NCBI RefSeq assembly: GCF_012933445.1
Contig: NZ_JABBNC010000031.1
Location: 58,816 to 122,815 of the forward strand
Length of the DNA: 64,000 nt
Direction: 5' to 3'
From: Actinoplanes sp. TBRC 11911
GTDB lineage: Bacteria > Actinomycetota > Actinomycetes > Mycobacteriales > Micromonosporaceae
A program made the translations under genes and the position numbers. Shown here piece by piece: positions 1-8,327 of this stretch. The stretch's first letter is position 1, and every line of letters starts with the position of its first letter. The notes under the pieces are model-generated. The model was not told where the DNA came from. It saw only the letters and a list, made by a program, of their open reading frames with translations, and ran no database searches.

Positions 1-1
1 G

Positions 2-994
2 GGGTCGCTGAACAACGAGCTCGGCTTCCCGTACACGGTGCTGCAGGCGAACGAGGAGACCCGCTTCCTGGTGCTCGAGATGGGCGCGCGCGGGGTGGGT
101 CACATCCGGTACCTGACCGACATCGCGCGGCCGCGGGTCGGCGCGGTGCTGAACATCGGCGACGCGCACCTGGCCGGGTTCGGCTCCCGCGAGGGCACCG
201 CGCTGGCGAAGGGTGAGCTGGTCGAGGCGCTGCCGCCGGACGGGGTCGCGGTGCTCAACGCGGACGATCCGCTGGTCGCCGGCATGGCGCCGCGGACCGC
301 CGCCAGGGTGCTGCTGGTCGGCGAGGCGGCCGAGGCCGCGGTGCGCGCCACCGACGTGACGGTGGACGATCAGGGGCGCGCTTCATACATCCTGCATTTC
401 GGCGATAAAACCGGAAATGTCGGTCTCGCCGTGACGGGTCGCCACCAAGTGGCCAATACGCTGTCGGCGGCCGGCGTGGCGCTGTCCTTGGGCATCGACT
501 TCGACGACCTGGTGACCGCGCTGGGCGAGATCGGCATCGTCTCGGTCCGGCGGATGGACGTGTTCCGGCGCCCGGACGGCGTCACCGTCATCGACGACTC
601 GTACAACGCGAATCCGTCGTCCATGGCCGCCGCCCTGCACGCGCTGGCCACGATGGCCGGTGGCCGCCGCGCCACCGCCGTCCTCGGCTACATGGCCGAG
701 ATGGGCGAGCAGGAACGCTCCGGGCACGAGGGGGTCGGCCGGCTCGCCGCCGAACTCGGCGTGCACCGGGTGATAGCGGTCGGCCCGGAGAACGCCCGGC
801 CGATCCTGGACGGGGCCACGGCTGTGAACGGGTGGACCGGCTCGGCTATCTTCGCCGAGGACCAGGCCACCGCGATCGAGATCGTGAAGGGCGACCTGCA
901 CGCCGACGATGTCGTGCTGGTCAAGGGTTCGCGCTACCGCACGTGGGACGTGGTCGACGCACTGCGCCCGGCAAGGAGTGAGGTCAGCCCGTGA
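2..994 (+). CDS. murF: UDP-N-acetylmuramoyl-tripeptide--D-alanyl-D-alanine ligase (5' truncated by window edge)
   Basis: Cytoplasmic ATP-dependent Mur ligase that adds D-Ala-D-Ala to UDP-MurNAc-tripeptide. The frame is open from base 2, so the N-terminal domain and P-loop lie outside the window and 330 residues remain. Visible family marks are the G-x-L-N-N-E-x-G motif right at the edge, EMGARGVGHI, the central-domain stretch VLNIGDAHL with NADDP, and the C-terminal-domain motif DDSYNANP. The first ATG in frame (base 38) is internal and not the real start. The stop overlaps the mraY GTG by 4 bp, indicating translational coupling. Identity is secure; the true start cannot be seen. Confidence 0.96.
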   Translation, partial: GSLNNELGFPYTVLQANEETRFLVLEMGARGVGHIRYLTDIARPRVGAVLNIGDAHLAGFGSREGTALAKGELVEALPPDGVAVLNADDPLVAGMAPRTAARVLLVGEAAEAAVRATDVTVDDQGRASYILHFGDKTGNVGLAVTGRHQVANTLSAAGVALSLGIDFDDLVTALGEIGIVSVRRMDVFRRPDGVTVIDDSYNANPSSMAAALHALATMAGGRRATAVLGYMAEMGEQERSGHEGVGRLAAELGVHRVIAVGPENARPILDGATAVNGWTGSAIFAEDQATAIEIVKGDLHADDVVLVKGSRYRTWDVVDALRPARSEVSP

Positions 995-2094
995 GGGCAG
1001 TAATCGTCGCGGCGGCGGTCGCGTTCATCATCTCGCTGTTCGGCACGCCGGTGGCGATCCGGGTCTTCTCGGCGCTCAAGGCCGGGCAGCCGATCCGCAC
1101 CATCGGGCCGGCGACGCACATGGGCAAGCGGGGCACCCCCACCATGGGCGGCGTGGCGTTCATCGTGGCCACCGTGTTCGCGTACGCGGCCGGCCACCTC
1201 GCCCTGACCACTCTCCCGGACCGGCAGATCGCCCAGGAGAAGCCGACCATGACCGCGCTGGTCCTGCTCGGCCTGTTCGTCTTCTGCGGCGTGGTGGGCT
1301 TCCTGGACGACTTCCTGAAGGTGCGCCGGCGCAACTCGGACGGCCTGAGCGCCAAGGGCAAACTGCTCGGCCAGCTCATCGTCGGGGTCGGCTTCGGCAT
1401 CGTGGCGCTGTACGTGCCCAGCACCAACGGGCAGACGGTGGCCAGCGAGCACATCTCGTTCATCCGGGACGTCAGCTGGCTGGACGTCGGCAAGGTCGGC
1501 TCGGTTCTGGTCTTCGTGTTCGTCATCATGGCGATGTCGAACGGCGTGAACCTGACCGACGGACTGGACGGCCTCGCCACCGGCGCCTCGATCCTGGTGC
1601 TCGCGGCGTACGCGCTGATGGGTTTCTGGCAGTACCGCCACTGGTGTGGTGACACCGCGTACGCGACCGCGAACGCCTACTGCTACCAGGTCCGGGATCC
1701 ACTGGAGATCGCCATGATCGCGGCGGCGGCCGCGGCGGCGTGTGTGGGCTTCCTGTGGTGGAACACGAACCCGGCCCGGATCTTCATGGGCGACACCGGC
1801 GCGCTCGGCCTGGGCGGTCTGATCGGCGGCCTGGCCGTCGCCACCCGCACCACGCTCCTGTCGATCATCATCGGCGGCCTGTTCGTGATCATCACGATGT
1901 CCGTGGTCATCCAGATCATCTCGTTCAAGACCACCGGCAAACGCGTCTTCCGCATGTCGCCGCTGCAGCACCACTTCGAACTGGCGGGCTGGTCCGAGGT
2001 CAACATCGTGGTCCGGTTCTGGATCGTGGCCGGCATCTGCGTGGCCATCGGTCTCGGATTGTTCTACTCGGACTTCCTGGCGGTCATGGGCTGA
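991..2094 (+). CDS. mraY: Phospho-N-acetylmuramoyl-pentapeptide-transferase
   Basis: Integral membrane enzyme that moves phospho-MurNAc-pentapeptide onto undecaprenyl phosphate to make lipid I. It has 367 residues, the usual length, with about ten hydrophobic segments. Motifs in order: GKRGTPTMGG (about 45-54), FLDDFLK with the Asp pair at 106-107, NLTDGLDGL (about 187-195), NPARIFMGDTGAL (about 260) and the late SPLQHHFE. The start is GTG overlapping the murF stop, with an AAGGAG run 13 nt upstream. In most actinobacteria murD follows directly; here the next gene is ftsW after a 74-bp gap. Confidence 0.97.
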   Translation: MRAVIVAAAVAFIISLFGTPVAIRVFSALKAGQPIRTIGPATHMGKRGTPTMGGVAFIVATVFAYAAGHLALTTLPDRQIAQEKPTMTALVLLGLFVFCGVVGFLDDFLKVRRRNSDGLSAKGKLLGQLIVGVGFGIVALYVPSTNGQTVASEHISFIRDVSWLDVGKVGSVLVFVFVIMAMSNGVNLTDGLDGLATGASILVLAAYALMGFWQYRHWCGDTAYATANAYCYQVRDPLEIAMIAAAAAAACVGFLWWNTNPARIFMGDTGALGLGGLIGGLAVATRTTLLSIIIGGLFVIITMSVVIQIISFKTTGKRVFRMSPLQHHFELAGWSEVNIVVRFWIVAGICVAIGLGLFYSDFLAVMG

Positions 2095-2111
2095 GTCACA
2101 CGAAACCCGCA

Positions 2112-2151
2112 CACGACACACCATCGTGGTGACACGGACTCGCGTGTCGTG
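2112..2151. other. Inverted repeat in the mraY-ftsW gap
   Basis: CACGACAC at 2112-2119 is matched by GTGTCGTG at 2144-2151, an 8-bp perfect stem. A smaller CACCA/TGGTG hairpin lies inside it (2119-2131). It occupies the only real gap inside the murF-to-murC run, exactly where murD normally sits. There is no T-run, so it is not a classical terminator. It could be an RNA hairpin separating the mraY and ftsW messages, or a scar of gene loss. Confidence 0.5.
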
Positions 2152-2168
2152 ACGACCATGATGAGGGC

Positions 2169-3524
2169 ATGGCGGACGACCGAACCCAACAGGCTGCTCG
2201 CCCGTCACTGAGCCGGCAGTTGCTGCCCGCCGTGCACGGGTTGCTGGCCCGGCCCCTCTCGTCGTACTACCTGCTCGTCGCGAGCTCCGGCCTGCTGCTG
2301 CTCATCGGGCTCACCATGGTGTTCTCGGCGACGAGCGTCAAGGCGTACGCGGAGAACGGAAACGCCTTCTCGGCCATCGCCAACCAGGCGGTCTTCGCCC
2401 TGCTCGGCCTGGTCGCGTTCTGGGTGTGCCAGCGGCTGCCCGCGAGCACGCTGCGCGACCTCGGCAAGTACGTGCTGGGCGCGGCCATCGTGCTGCTCGC
2501 CATCCTCGACTTCCTGAACGCCCTGCGGTCGGTGCACCTGATCGGCGCGCCCAAGATCGGCCCGGTCCGTGCCGACCTGCTCTGGCTCTACGTCGGCCCG
2601 ATCGGCCTGCAGCCGGCCGAGCTGGCCAAGCTCGGGCTGGTGCTGTGGGGCGCCGACATGATCGCCCGCAAGGGCCCGGCGCTGGGCCACTGGCGTGAGC
2701 TCGCCCGTCCGCTGCTCCCCGTGGTCGGCCTGCTGTTCGTCCTGGTCGGCTACAACGACCTGGGCACGATGCTCGTTCTTCTCGCGCTGGTCGTGGGGTT
2801 GCTCTGGGCGGCCGGCGTACGCCTGCGGGTGTTCGGTGCGCTGGGCGTGCTCGGGCTGGCGGGTATCGGGCTGCTGATCGCGGCGGCGTCCGGTGGCGCG
2901 GGTTCCGGCGAGGCCGGCTCGGACAACTACCGCCTGGCCCGGCTCACCACCTTCCTGCAGCCGCTGGACAAATGCGACCTGGAAGGGCCGTGCTACCAGC
3001 TCATCCAGGCCCGTTCCGCGATCTTCGAGGGTGGCTGGTTCGGGGTCGGCCTGGGCAAGGGCGCGCTGAAGTGGAACTGGCTGCCCGAGGCGGACAACGA
3101 CTTCATCTTCGGGGTGGTCGCCGAGGAACTGGGCGTGGTCGGGTGTGCCGTGGTGCTCGCCCTGTTCTCCGTCCTGGCGTACACCGGGTTCCGGATCGCC
3201 CGCCGCTCGCAGGACCCGTTCCGCCGGCTGGCCGCCACCGCGATCACCACGTGGCTCGTCGCCCAGGCGGTGATCAATGTGGGCGGGGTGACCGGCATGC
3301 TCCCGATCACCGGTCTGCCGCTCCCGTTCATCTCCGCTGGTGGCAGCGCCCTGGTCGTGACGATGGCCGCGGTCGGGATGCTCGCCTCGTTCGCGCGCGC
3401 CGAGCCGGACGCCGCGCGGGCCCTGAACGCCCGTCCGCCCTCTCGATGGGTGCGACTAGTCTGGGCCCCGCTGCCGCCGATGTCCCCGCCGCGGCGTACG
3501 CCAGAGGGTGTTAGGAGAAGGTGA
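2169..3524 (+). CDS. ftsW: SEDS peptidoglycan glycosyltransferase / division protein
   Basis: Polytopic septal glycan polymerase of the SEDS family, working with a class B PBP at the division site. It has 451 residues with about ten membrane segments. Motifs include GLTMVFSATS near the first helix, an extended periplasmic loop (about 240-290), VAEELGVVG, and the C-terminal signature PFISAGGSAL at about residues 386-395. The start is ATG with a weak GAGGG element only a few bases upstream. The gene ends with a 4-bp GTGA overlap at murG's possible GTG. A paralogous RodA is less likely because the gene is embedded between mraY and murG. Confidence 0.93.
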   Translation: MADDRTQQAARPSLSRQLLPAVHGLLARPLSSYYLLVASSGLLLLIGLTMVFSATSVKAYAENGNAFSAIANQAVFALLGLVAFWVCQRLPASTLRDLGKYVLGAAIVLLAILDFLNALRSVHLIGAPKIGPVRADLLWLYVGPIGLQPAELAKLGLVLWGADMIARKGPALGHWRELARPLLPVVGLLFVLVGYNDLGTMLVLLALVVGLLWAAGVRLRVFGALGVLGLAGIGLLIAAASGGAGSGEAGSDNYRLARLTTFLQPLDKCDLEGPCYQLIQARSAIFEGGWFGVGLGKGALKWNWLPEADNDFIFGVVAEELGVVGCAVVLALFSVLAYTGFRIARRSQDPFRRLAATAITTWLVAQAVINVGGVTGMLPITGLPLPFISAGGSALVVTMAAVGMLASFARAEPDAARALNARPPSRWVRLVWAPLPPMSPPRRTPEGVRRR

Positions 3525-4636
3525 TGGGTGTGCTGCGGTCGGTCGTGCTCGCCGGGGGAGGTACCGGTGGTCACATCTATCCGCTGCTCGCCTTCGCCGA
3601 TGCTCTCAAGCGGCACTTCCCCGAGGTCCGGATCACCACGCTGGGCAGCCCCCAGGGCATGGAGAACGAGCTGATCCCGGCCGCCGGGTACGACCTGCGG
3701 GTGATTCCGGCGTTCCAGCTGCCCCGCGCGGTCAACATGAATCTGCTGCGTACGCCCGATCGGATGTACAAGTCGGCGCACGCGGCCGGCAAGATCCTCG
3801 AAGAGGTCCAGGCCGACGTCGTGGTCGGCTTCGGGGGATATGTGTCCGTCCCCGCCTATCTCGCCGCCTGGCGCCGGGGCGTGCCGATCGTGATCCACGA
3901 GGTCAACGTGCCGCCCGGCGTCGCAAACCGGATGGGGATGCGGTTCACCAAGAACGTCGCGGTGGGCTTCCCGCAGCAGCCGGTGATGGCCGAGTCGCTG
4001 CGCGACGCCCGGGTGGTCGGCGTGCCGCTGCGCACCGGCATCTCGCATCTCGACCGGCCCGCGCTGCGGCCGGAGGCGCTCTACCGTTTCGGCCTGCGCC
4101 CGGATCTGCCGGTGCTGTTCGTCTCCGGCGGGTCGTCCGGCGCCCGCACCATCAACCTGGCGGTCGCCGGGGCGGCCAAGCGGCTCAGCCACTCCGGCAT
4201 CCAGGTGCTGCACGTGCAGGGCGGGCGGAACGACCCGTTCGACGTGCCGGCCGATCTTCCGGTGCCGTACCGCGTCCTGCCCTATCTGTCCGAGATGCAG
4301 CTCGGGTACGCTGCGGCCGATCTCATGCTGTGCCGGGGCGGCGCGATCACGGTGGCCGAGACGACCGCGCTGGGCGTGCCGGCCATCTATGTCCCGTACC
4401 CGCACAGTAATCAGGAACAGAAGCGCAACGCGCTGCCGGTGGTGGAGTCGGGGGGTGGCATCCTGGTCGACGACGCGGAGGTGACCCCCGCGTGGGTCGA
4501 GCAGACCGTCATCCCGCTGGCCCGTGACCGGCAGCGACTGACGCAGATGGGCACGGCCGCCGCGCGGTACGGGCGGCGGGACGGCGACGAGAAACTGCTC
4601 GAGTTCGTTCTCGAGGCGGTGGCCAAGACACGATGA
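3524..4636 (+). CDS. murG: UDP-GlcNAc--lipid I N-acetylglucosaminyltransferase
   Basis: Membrane-associated GT-B enzyme that converts lipid I to lipid II. The N-terminal glycine-rich loop GGGTGGHIYP is at residues 11-20, and the donor-site region GGAITVAETTALG is in the C-terminal half, followed by YVPYPHSNQEQ. The length (370 aa) is normal. I chose ATG at 3524 because TAGGAGAAGG ends 2 nt earlier and places AGGAG at ideal spacing; a GTG at 3521 would only add one residue. The stop overlaps the murC ATG (ATGA). Confidence 0.96.
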   Translation: MGVLRSVVLAGGGTGGHIYPLLAFADALKRHFPEVRITTLGSPQGMENELIPAAGYDLRVIPAFQLPRAVNMNLLRTPDRMYKSAHAAGKILEEVQADVVVGFGGYVSVPAYLAAWRRGVPIVIHEVNVPPGVANRMGMRFTKNVAVGFPQQPVMAESLRDARVVGVPLRTGISHLDRPALRPEALYRFGLRPDLPVLFVSGGSSGARTINLAVAGAAKRLSHSGIQVLHVQGGRNDPFDVPADLPVPYRVLPYLSEMQLGYAAADLMLCRGGAITVAETTALGVPAIYVPYPHSNQEQKRNALPVVESGGGILVDDAEVTPAWVEQTVIPLARDRQRLTQMGTAAARYGRRDGDEKLLEFVLEAVAKTR

Positions 4637-6090
4637 CGTCGGACGTGGCGAGCAAGGGGAGCGCAGAAGTGAACACGGCGGAGCTGACCTCGGCCGGCGA
4701 GTTGACCGCCGAGGATCTGGGCAGCGTGCACCTCATCGGGATCGGCGGCGTCGGCATGGCCGGGCTGGCCCGGTTGCTGCTCACCCGCGGCATCCCGGTC
4801 TCCGGCAGCGAGCTGCGCGAGTGGCCGACGCTGGCCGGTCTGCGCGCGCTCGGCGGCATCATCCACATGTCGCACGTCGCGTCGAACCTCGACGGTGTGG
4901 ACACGGTCGTCTACTCGACCGCCATCCCGCAGGACCACCTGGAACTGGTCGAGGCGCGCAAGCGCGGCCTGCGGGTGCTGCACCGGTCCGAGGCGCTCAA
5001 GGCCGCGATGACCAACCGGCAGACGATCGCGGTCGCCGGCACGCACGGCAAGACCACCACGACGTCGATCATGACGGTGATCCTGCAGCACGCCGGGCAG
5101 GACCCGTCGTTCGTGATCGGCGGCGAGATCTCCGAGGCCGGCTCGAACGGGCACCACGGCACCGGCCCGCACTTCGTGGCCGAGGCCGACGAGAGCGACA
5201 AGTCGTTCCTCATCTACCGGCCGCACGTCGCCATCGTCACCAACATCGAGGGCGACCACCTCAACAACTGGGGTGACCTGGACGCTCTGAAGGCCGGGTT
5301 CGTCCAGTTCGGCCGGCTCACCGAGCCCGACGGCTGCGTGGTGACCTGCGCCGACGACCCGGGCACCCAGGATCTCATCACGACGCTGCGCGCCGAGGGC
5401 CGTACGGTGTGGACGTACGGCGAGAGCGCGGACGCCGACCTGCGGATCAGCGACATCGTGTCCACCGCGAGCGGGGTGCGCTACGCCGCGTCGCTGGACG
5501 GCGAGCCGCTCGGCGAGATCAAGCTGGCGCTGCCCGGCAAGCACATGGGGCTCAACAGCGCCGCCGCGGTGCTGACCGCGCTGCGTCTGGGCCTGCCGCT
5601 GGACAAGGTGGTCGAGGCGCTGGCCGCGTTCCCGGGGGTGCGCCGCCGGTTCGAGCGCAAGGGCATCGCCGCGGGCGTGCGCGTCTACGACGAGTACGCC
5701 TACCACCCGACCTCGGTGAAGGCGGCGCTGCGCACGCTGCGCGAGGTGGCCGGCGACGGCCGCCTGCTGGTCGTCTTCCAGCCGTACCGGGTGTACCGCA
5801 CCCGCGACCTGCAGGCCGAACTGGCCGAGGGCCTGGCGATCGCGGACCAGGTGATCGTCATGGAGGTCTTCGGGCCGGGTGAGGTGCGCCAGCCGGGCGA
5901 GGGCGGCGTGGCGCTGACCGCGGCGATCGACCTGCCCGCCGACCGCAAGGTTTTCGTCCCCGACTGGGAGGACGTGCCGGCCGAGGTCGTGCGCCGCAGC
6001 CGCGAAGGTGATGTGGTGGTGACCATGGGTGCACCGCCGATCTCGCTGATGGGTGACGAGTTGCTGGCCGCGCTGGCGGATTCCGAGTAA
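4633..6090 (+). CDS. murC: UDP-N-acetylmuramate--amino acid ligase (MurC), variant active-site motifs
   Basis: First peptide-stem ligase of the peptidoglycan pathway. It has the nucleotide motif HLIGIGGVGMAGLA near residue 35, the P-loop GTHGKTTTT at 136-144 and NIEGDHLNNW in the central domain; 485 residues. Two normally His-containing motifs are altered: the DDYxHHPT family motif reads DEYAYHPT (353-360) and FQPH reads FQPY (382-385). Micromonosporaceae are known to carry glycine instead of L-alanine at stem position 1, so these changes might relate to substrate choice (inference). The ATGA overlap with murG shows coupling. Confidence 0.95.
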   Translation: MTSDVASKGSAEVNTAELTSAGELTAEDLGSVHLIGIGGVGMAGLARLLLTRGIPVSGSELREWPTLAGLRALGGIIHMSHVASNLDGVDTVVYSTAIPQDHLELVEARKRGLRVLHRSEALKAAMTNRQTIAVAGTHGKTTTTSIMTVILQHAGQDPSFVIGGEISEAGSNGHHGTGPHFVAEADESDKSFLIYRPHVAIVTNIEGDHLNNWGDLDALKAGFVQFGRLTEPDGCVVTCADDPGTQDLITTLRAEGRTVWTYGESADADLRISDIVSTASGVRYAASLDGEPLGEIKLALPGKHMGLNSAAAVLTALRLGLPLDKVVEALAAFPGVRRRFERKGIAAGVRVYDEYAYHPTSVKAALRTLREVAGDGRLLVVFQPYRVYRTRDLQAELAEGLAIADQVIVMEVFGPGEVRQPGEGGVALTAAIDLPADRKVFVPDWEDVPAEVVRRSREGDVVVTMGAPPISLMGDELLAALADSE

Positions 6091-6098
6091 CGCCGCCG

Positions 6099-6863
6099 AT
6101 GAGTGGGGGCGGGCGTAACTGGCGGCTGGTGCGCGCGGACACCGACGCGGTGCCGCCGTCCGTCCGCCGGTTCATGGCCCGCGCCCGGCAGCGCCGGCTG
6201 CGCGCCGCGATGCCCTGGGCGATCGCGGCCGGGGTGCTGGTGCTGGTCGCCCTGCTGAGCTGGATCGTCTACGGCACGTCCGCGCTCGGGGTGCGCGACG
6301 TGCGGGTGATCGGTGTGCAGGCGCTGACCCCGTTCGAGGTGGAGCGGGTCGCCGCGGTGCCGGCCGACCAGCCGCTCGCCCGGGTCGACCTGGGCGCGGT
6401 GCGCGCCCGGGTGCGCACCCTCGCGCCGGTCGACCGCGTGACCGTGCGGCGGAGCTGGCCGTCCACATTGGTGGTCGAGGTCGTCGAGCGTACGCCGGTG
6501 GCCGCGGTGCCGGTCGGCAAGGAGTTCACGCTGATCGACCGCAGCGGCGTGCCGTACCGGACGGTGGCCGCCAACCCCGGTGGCCTGCCGCTGGTGCGCA
6601 TCGCGACACCGGGACCGTCCGACGTGAACACCCGGTCGGCGCTCAAGGTGCTGGCCGCGCTCAGCGACGACTTGCGCGAGCAGGTCGTCGAGATCTCGGT
6701 GGCCACGCCCGCGCAGATCAGCCTCGAACTGCGCAAGAACCGCACGGTGGTGTGGGGCGACGACACCGACAGCCCGCTGAAGAGCGAGGTGGCCACGCTG
6801 CTGCTGAAGCGGGCCGACAAGCGGATCGACGTCAGTGCGCCGATGGTTCCGACGATCCGCTAG
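6099..6863 (+). CDS. ftsQ: Cell division protein FtsQ/DivIB
   Basis: Bitopic divisome scaffold that binds FtsB/FtsL. It has 254 residues: a basic cytoplasmic head, a single membrane helix at about 37-60 (MPWAIAAGVLVLVALLSWIV), a POTRA domain beginning VRDVRVIGVQ (about 67-135), then a beta domain with VVEVVERTPVA and IDRSGVPYRTV. The start ATG lies 8 bp after the murC stop. The gene closes the tightly coupled part of the dcw operon; a 310-bp regulated gap to ftsZ follows. Confidence 0.93.
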   Translation: MSGGGRNWRLVRADTDAVPPSVRRFMARARQRRLRAAMPWAIAAGVLVLVALLSWIVYGTSALGVRDVRVIGVQALTPFEVERVAAVPADQPLARVDLGAVRARVRTLAPVDRVTVRRSWPSTLVVEVVERTPVAAVPVGKEFTLIDRSGVPYRTVAANPGGLPLVRIATPGPSDVNTRSALKVLAALSDDLREQVVEISVATPAQISLELRKNRTVVWGDDTDSPLKSEVATLLLKRADKRIDVSAPMVPTIR

Positions 6864-7030
6864 GGTTTGTCCGGCAAGAGGCTGCGGTGTCTCTTTTGGG
6901 GTAAATGCCCCGTTCTGTCGTAGGTTACGGCTGCGTCGGATATTCGCCACCTAAGCGGGCGCCGACACGCCGTGCGGGGTCTTTGGCCTACGCCTGAAGT
7001 CCGCTTACGTTGCCTCCAGAGGTTCAGTGG

Positions 7031-7068
7031 TTGACATAACCCTAAGCCTCTAGTAGAGGGTGAGGGTT
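7031..7068 (+). promoter_or_regulatory. ftsZ promoter with 31-bp palindrome
   Basis: TTGACA at 7031-7036 is a consensus -35. The best -10 is the weak TAGAGG at 7054-7059, 17 nt downstream. A palindrome centred on base 7053 spans 7038-7068: AACCCT pairs with AGGGTT and CCTCTA with TAGAGG, giving 13 of 15 matched pairs. A regulator bound here would cover the -10 element. The TTGACAT-AACCCTAA arrangement upstream of actinobacterial ftsZ is one I recognise as conserved, which supports function; the regulator is unknown. Confidence 0.65.
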
Positions 7069-7092
7069 TCCTCGCCCTCCCTTGTAGTGGCA

Positions 7093-7146
7093 GCGGATGT
7101 CGAAGTTGCGGTTCCTCGCGGACCGCACGGGGCCCACGACATCCGC
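7093..7146 (+). promoter_or_regulatory. Structured 5' leader of ftsZ
   Basis: GCGGATGTCG (7093-7102) pairs perfectly with CGACATCCGC (7137-7146), and inside the loop TGCGGT (7107-7112) pairs with ACCGCA (7122-7127). The nested hairpin ends 7 nt before the GGAAGGGAAGG ribosome-binding site (7154-7164), so it lies within the likely ftsZ mRNA leader and could affect stability or translation. Seen directly; function inferred. Confidence 0.5.
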
Positions 7147-7173
7147 CAACCCCGGAAGGGAAGGCTGAGCCCG

Positions 7174-8307
7174 ATGACACCTCCACACAACTACCTGGCG
7201 GTCATCAAAGTCGTCGGTATCGGCGGCGGCGGCGTCAACGCCGTGAACCGCATGATCGAGGTAGGGCTCAAGGGCGTCGAGTTCATCGCTATCAACACCG
7301 ACGCACAGGCGCTGCTCATGAGCGACGCCGACGTGAAGCTCGACGTCGGCCGGGAGCTGACCCGCGGGCTGGGCGCCGGCGCGCAGCCGGAAGTCGGCAA
7401 GAACGCCGCCGAGGACCACCGCGACGAGATCGAAGAGGTGCTCAAGGGCGCCGACATGGTCTTCGTGACGTGCGGCGAGGGCGGCGGCACGGGCACCGGC
7501 GGCGCGCCCGTGGTCGCGAACATCGCCCGCAAGCTCGGCGCTCTCACCATCGGCGTGGTCACCCGGCCGTTCTCGTTCGAGGGCAAGCGCCGCCAGGTGC
7601 AGGCCGAGGCCGGCATCGACGAGCTCCGCAACCAGTGCGACACGCTGATCGTCATCCCGAACGACCGTCTGCTCGCGCTCGGCGACCGTGGCATCAGCAT
7701 GATGGACGCGTTCCGTCAGGCCGACCAGGTGCTGCTCTCCGGTGTCCAGGGCATCACCGACCTGATCACCACGCCCGGTCTGATCAACCTGGACTTCGCC
7801 GACGTCAAGAGCGTGATGAGCGGCGCCGGCAGCGCACTGATGGGTATCGGCAGCGCCCGCGGCGACAACCGCGCGGTCGAGGCCGCCGAGAAGGCGATCT
7901 CCAGCCCGCTGCTGGAGCAGAGCATGGACGGTGCGCGTGGCGTGCTGTTGTCCATCGCCGGCGGTTCCGACCTCGGCCTGTTCGAGATCAACGACGCGGC
8001 GCAGCTGGTCACCGACGCCGCGCACCCGGACGCGAACATCATCTTCGGCGCGGTCATCGACGACGCTCTCGGCGACGAGGTGCGGGTGACCGTGATCGCG
8101 GCGGGCTTCGACGGGGGCACCCCCTCCTACAAGCCGTCCGAGCCGGCTCGCAAGGTGGTCCCGCAGCCGGCCTCGGCCCCGGCCGTCCCGGCGAACACCC
8201 CGGCTCCGGCCCCGGTCACGCCGCCGCCGGCCGCGACCACCCCGCCGCCGCGCCGCGTATTGTTCGATGACGTCGATGTGCCCGACTTCCTGAAGAACGG
8301 TTCCTGA
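7174..8307 (+). CDS. ftsZ: Cell division GTPase FtsZ
   Basis: Tubulin homologue that forms the Z-ring. The GTP-binding start KVVGIGGGGVNAVNRM is at about 10-25 and the tubulin signature GGGTGTG at 104-110. The C-terminal linker is Pro/Ala-rich, and the terminal peptide DVDVPDFLKN is the usual docking site for SepF and other partners. It has 377 residues, typical for the family. I chose ATG 7174 because GGAAGGGAAGG is 9 nt upstream and the protein then starts like other actinobacterial FtsZ. An upstream in-frame ORF extension from 7060 runs through the leader hairpin and is rejected. Confidence 0.98.
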   Translation: MTPPHNYLAVIKVVGIGGGGVNAVNRMIEVGLKGVEFIAINTDAQALLMSDADVKLDVGRELTRGLGAGAQPEVGKNAAEDHRDEIEEVLKGADMVFVTCGEGGGTGTGGAPVVANIARKLGALTIGVVTRPFSFEGKRRQVQAEAGIDELRNQCDTLIVIPNDRLLALGDRGISMMDAFRQADQVLLSGVQGITDLITTPGLINLDFADVKSVMSGAGSALMGIGSARGDNRAVEAAEKAISSPLLEQSMDGARGVLLSIAGGSDLGLFEINDAAQLVTDAAHPDANIIFGAVIDDALGDEVRVTVIAAGFDGGTPSYKPSEPARKVVPQPASAPAVPANTPAPAPVTPPPAATTPPPRRVLFDDVDVPDFLKNGS

Positions 8308-8327
8308 TACCCACGCGTACGCCCCCC

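Larger units (their letters stand above)
6864..7173. other. ftsQ-ftsZ intergenic region
   Basis: 310 bp without a convincing ORF. Besides the promoter, palindrome and hairpin listed separately, a GGGG/CCCC mini-hairpin (6898-6911) sits near its start. It is too short and lacks a T-run, so I do not call a terminator. The layout suggests that ftsZ is transcribed both by read-through from ftsQ and from its own promoter. Confidence 0.6.

Noticed and set aside
7060..7173. N-terminal extension of FtsZ by 38 residues from GTG 7060
   Set aside because: It would run through the promoter palindrome and leader hairpin, and it ignores the strong ribosome-binding site before ATG 7174.
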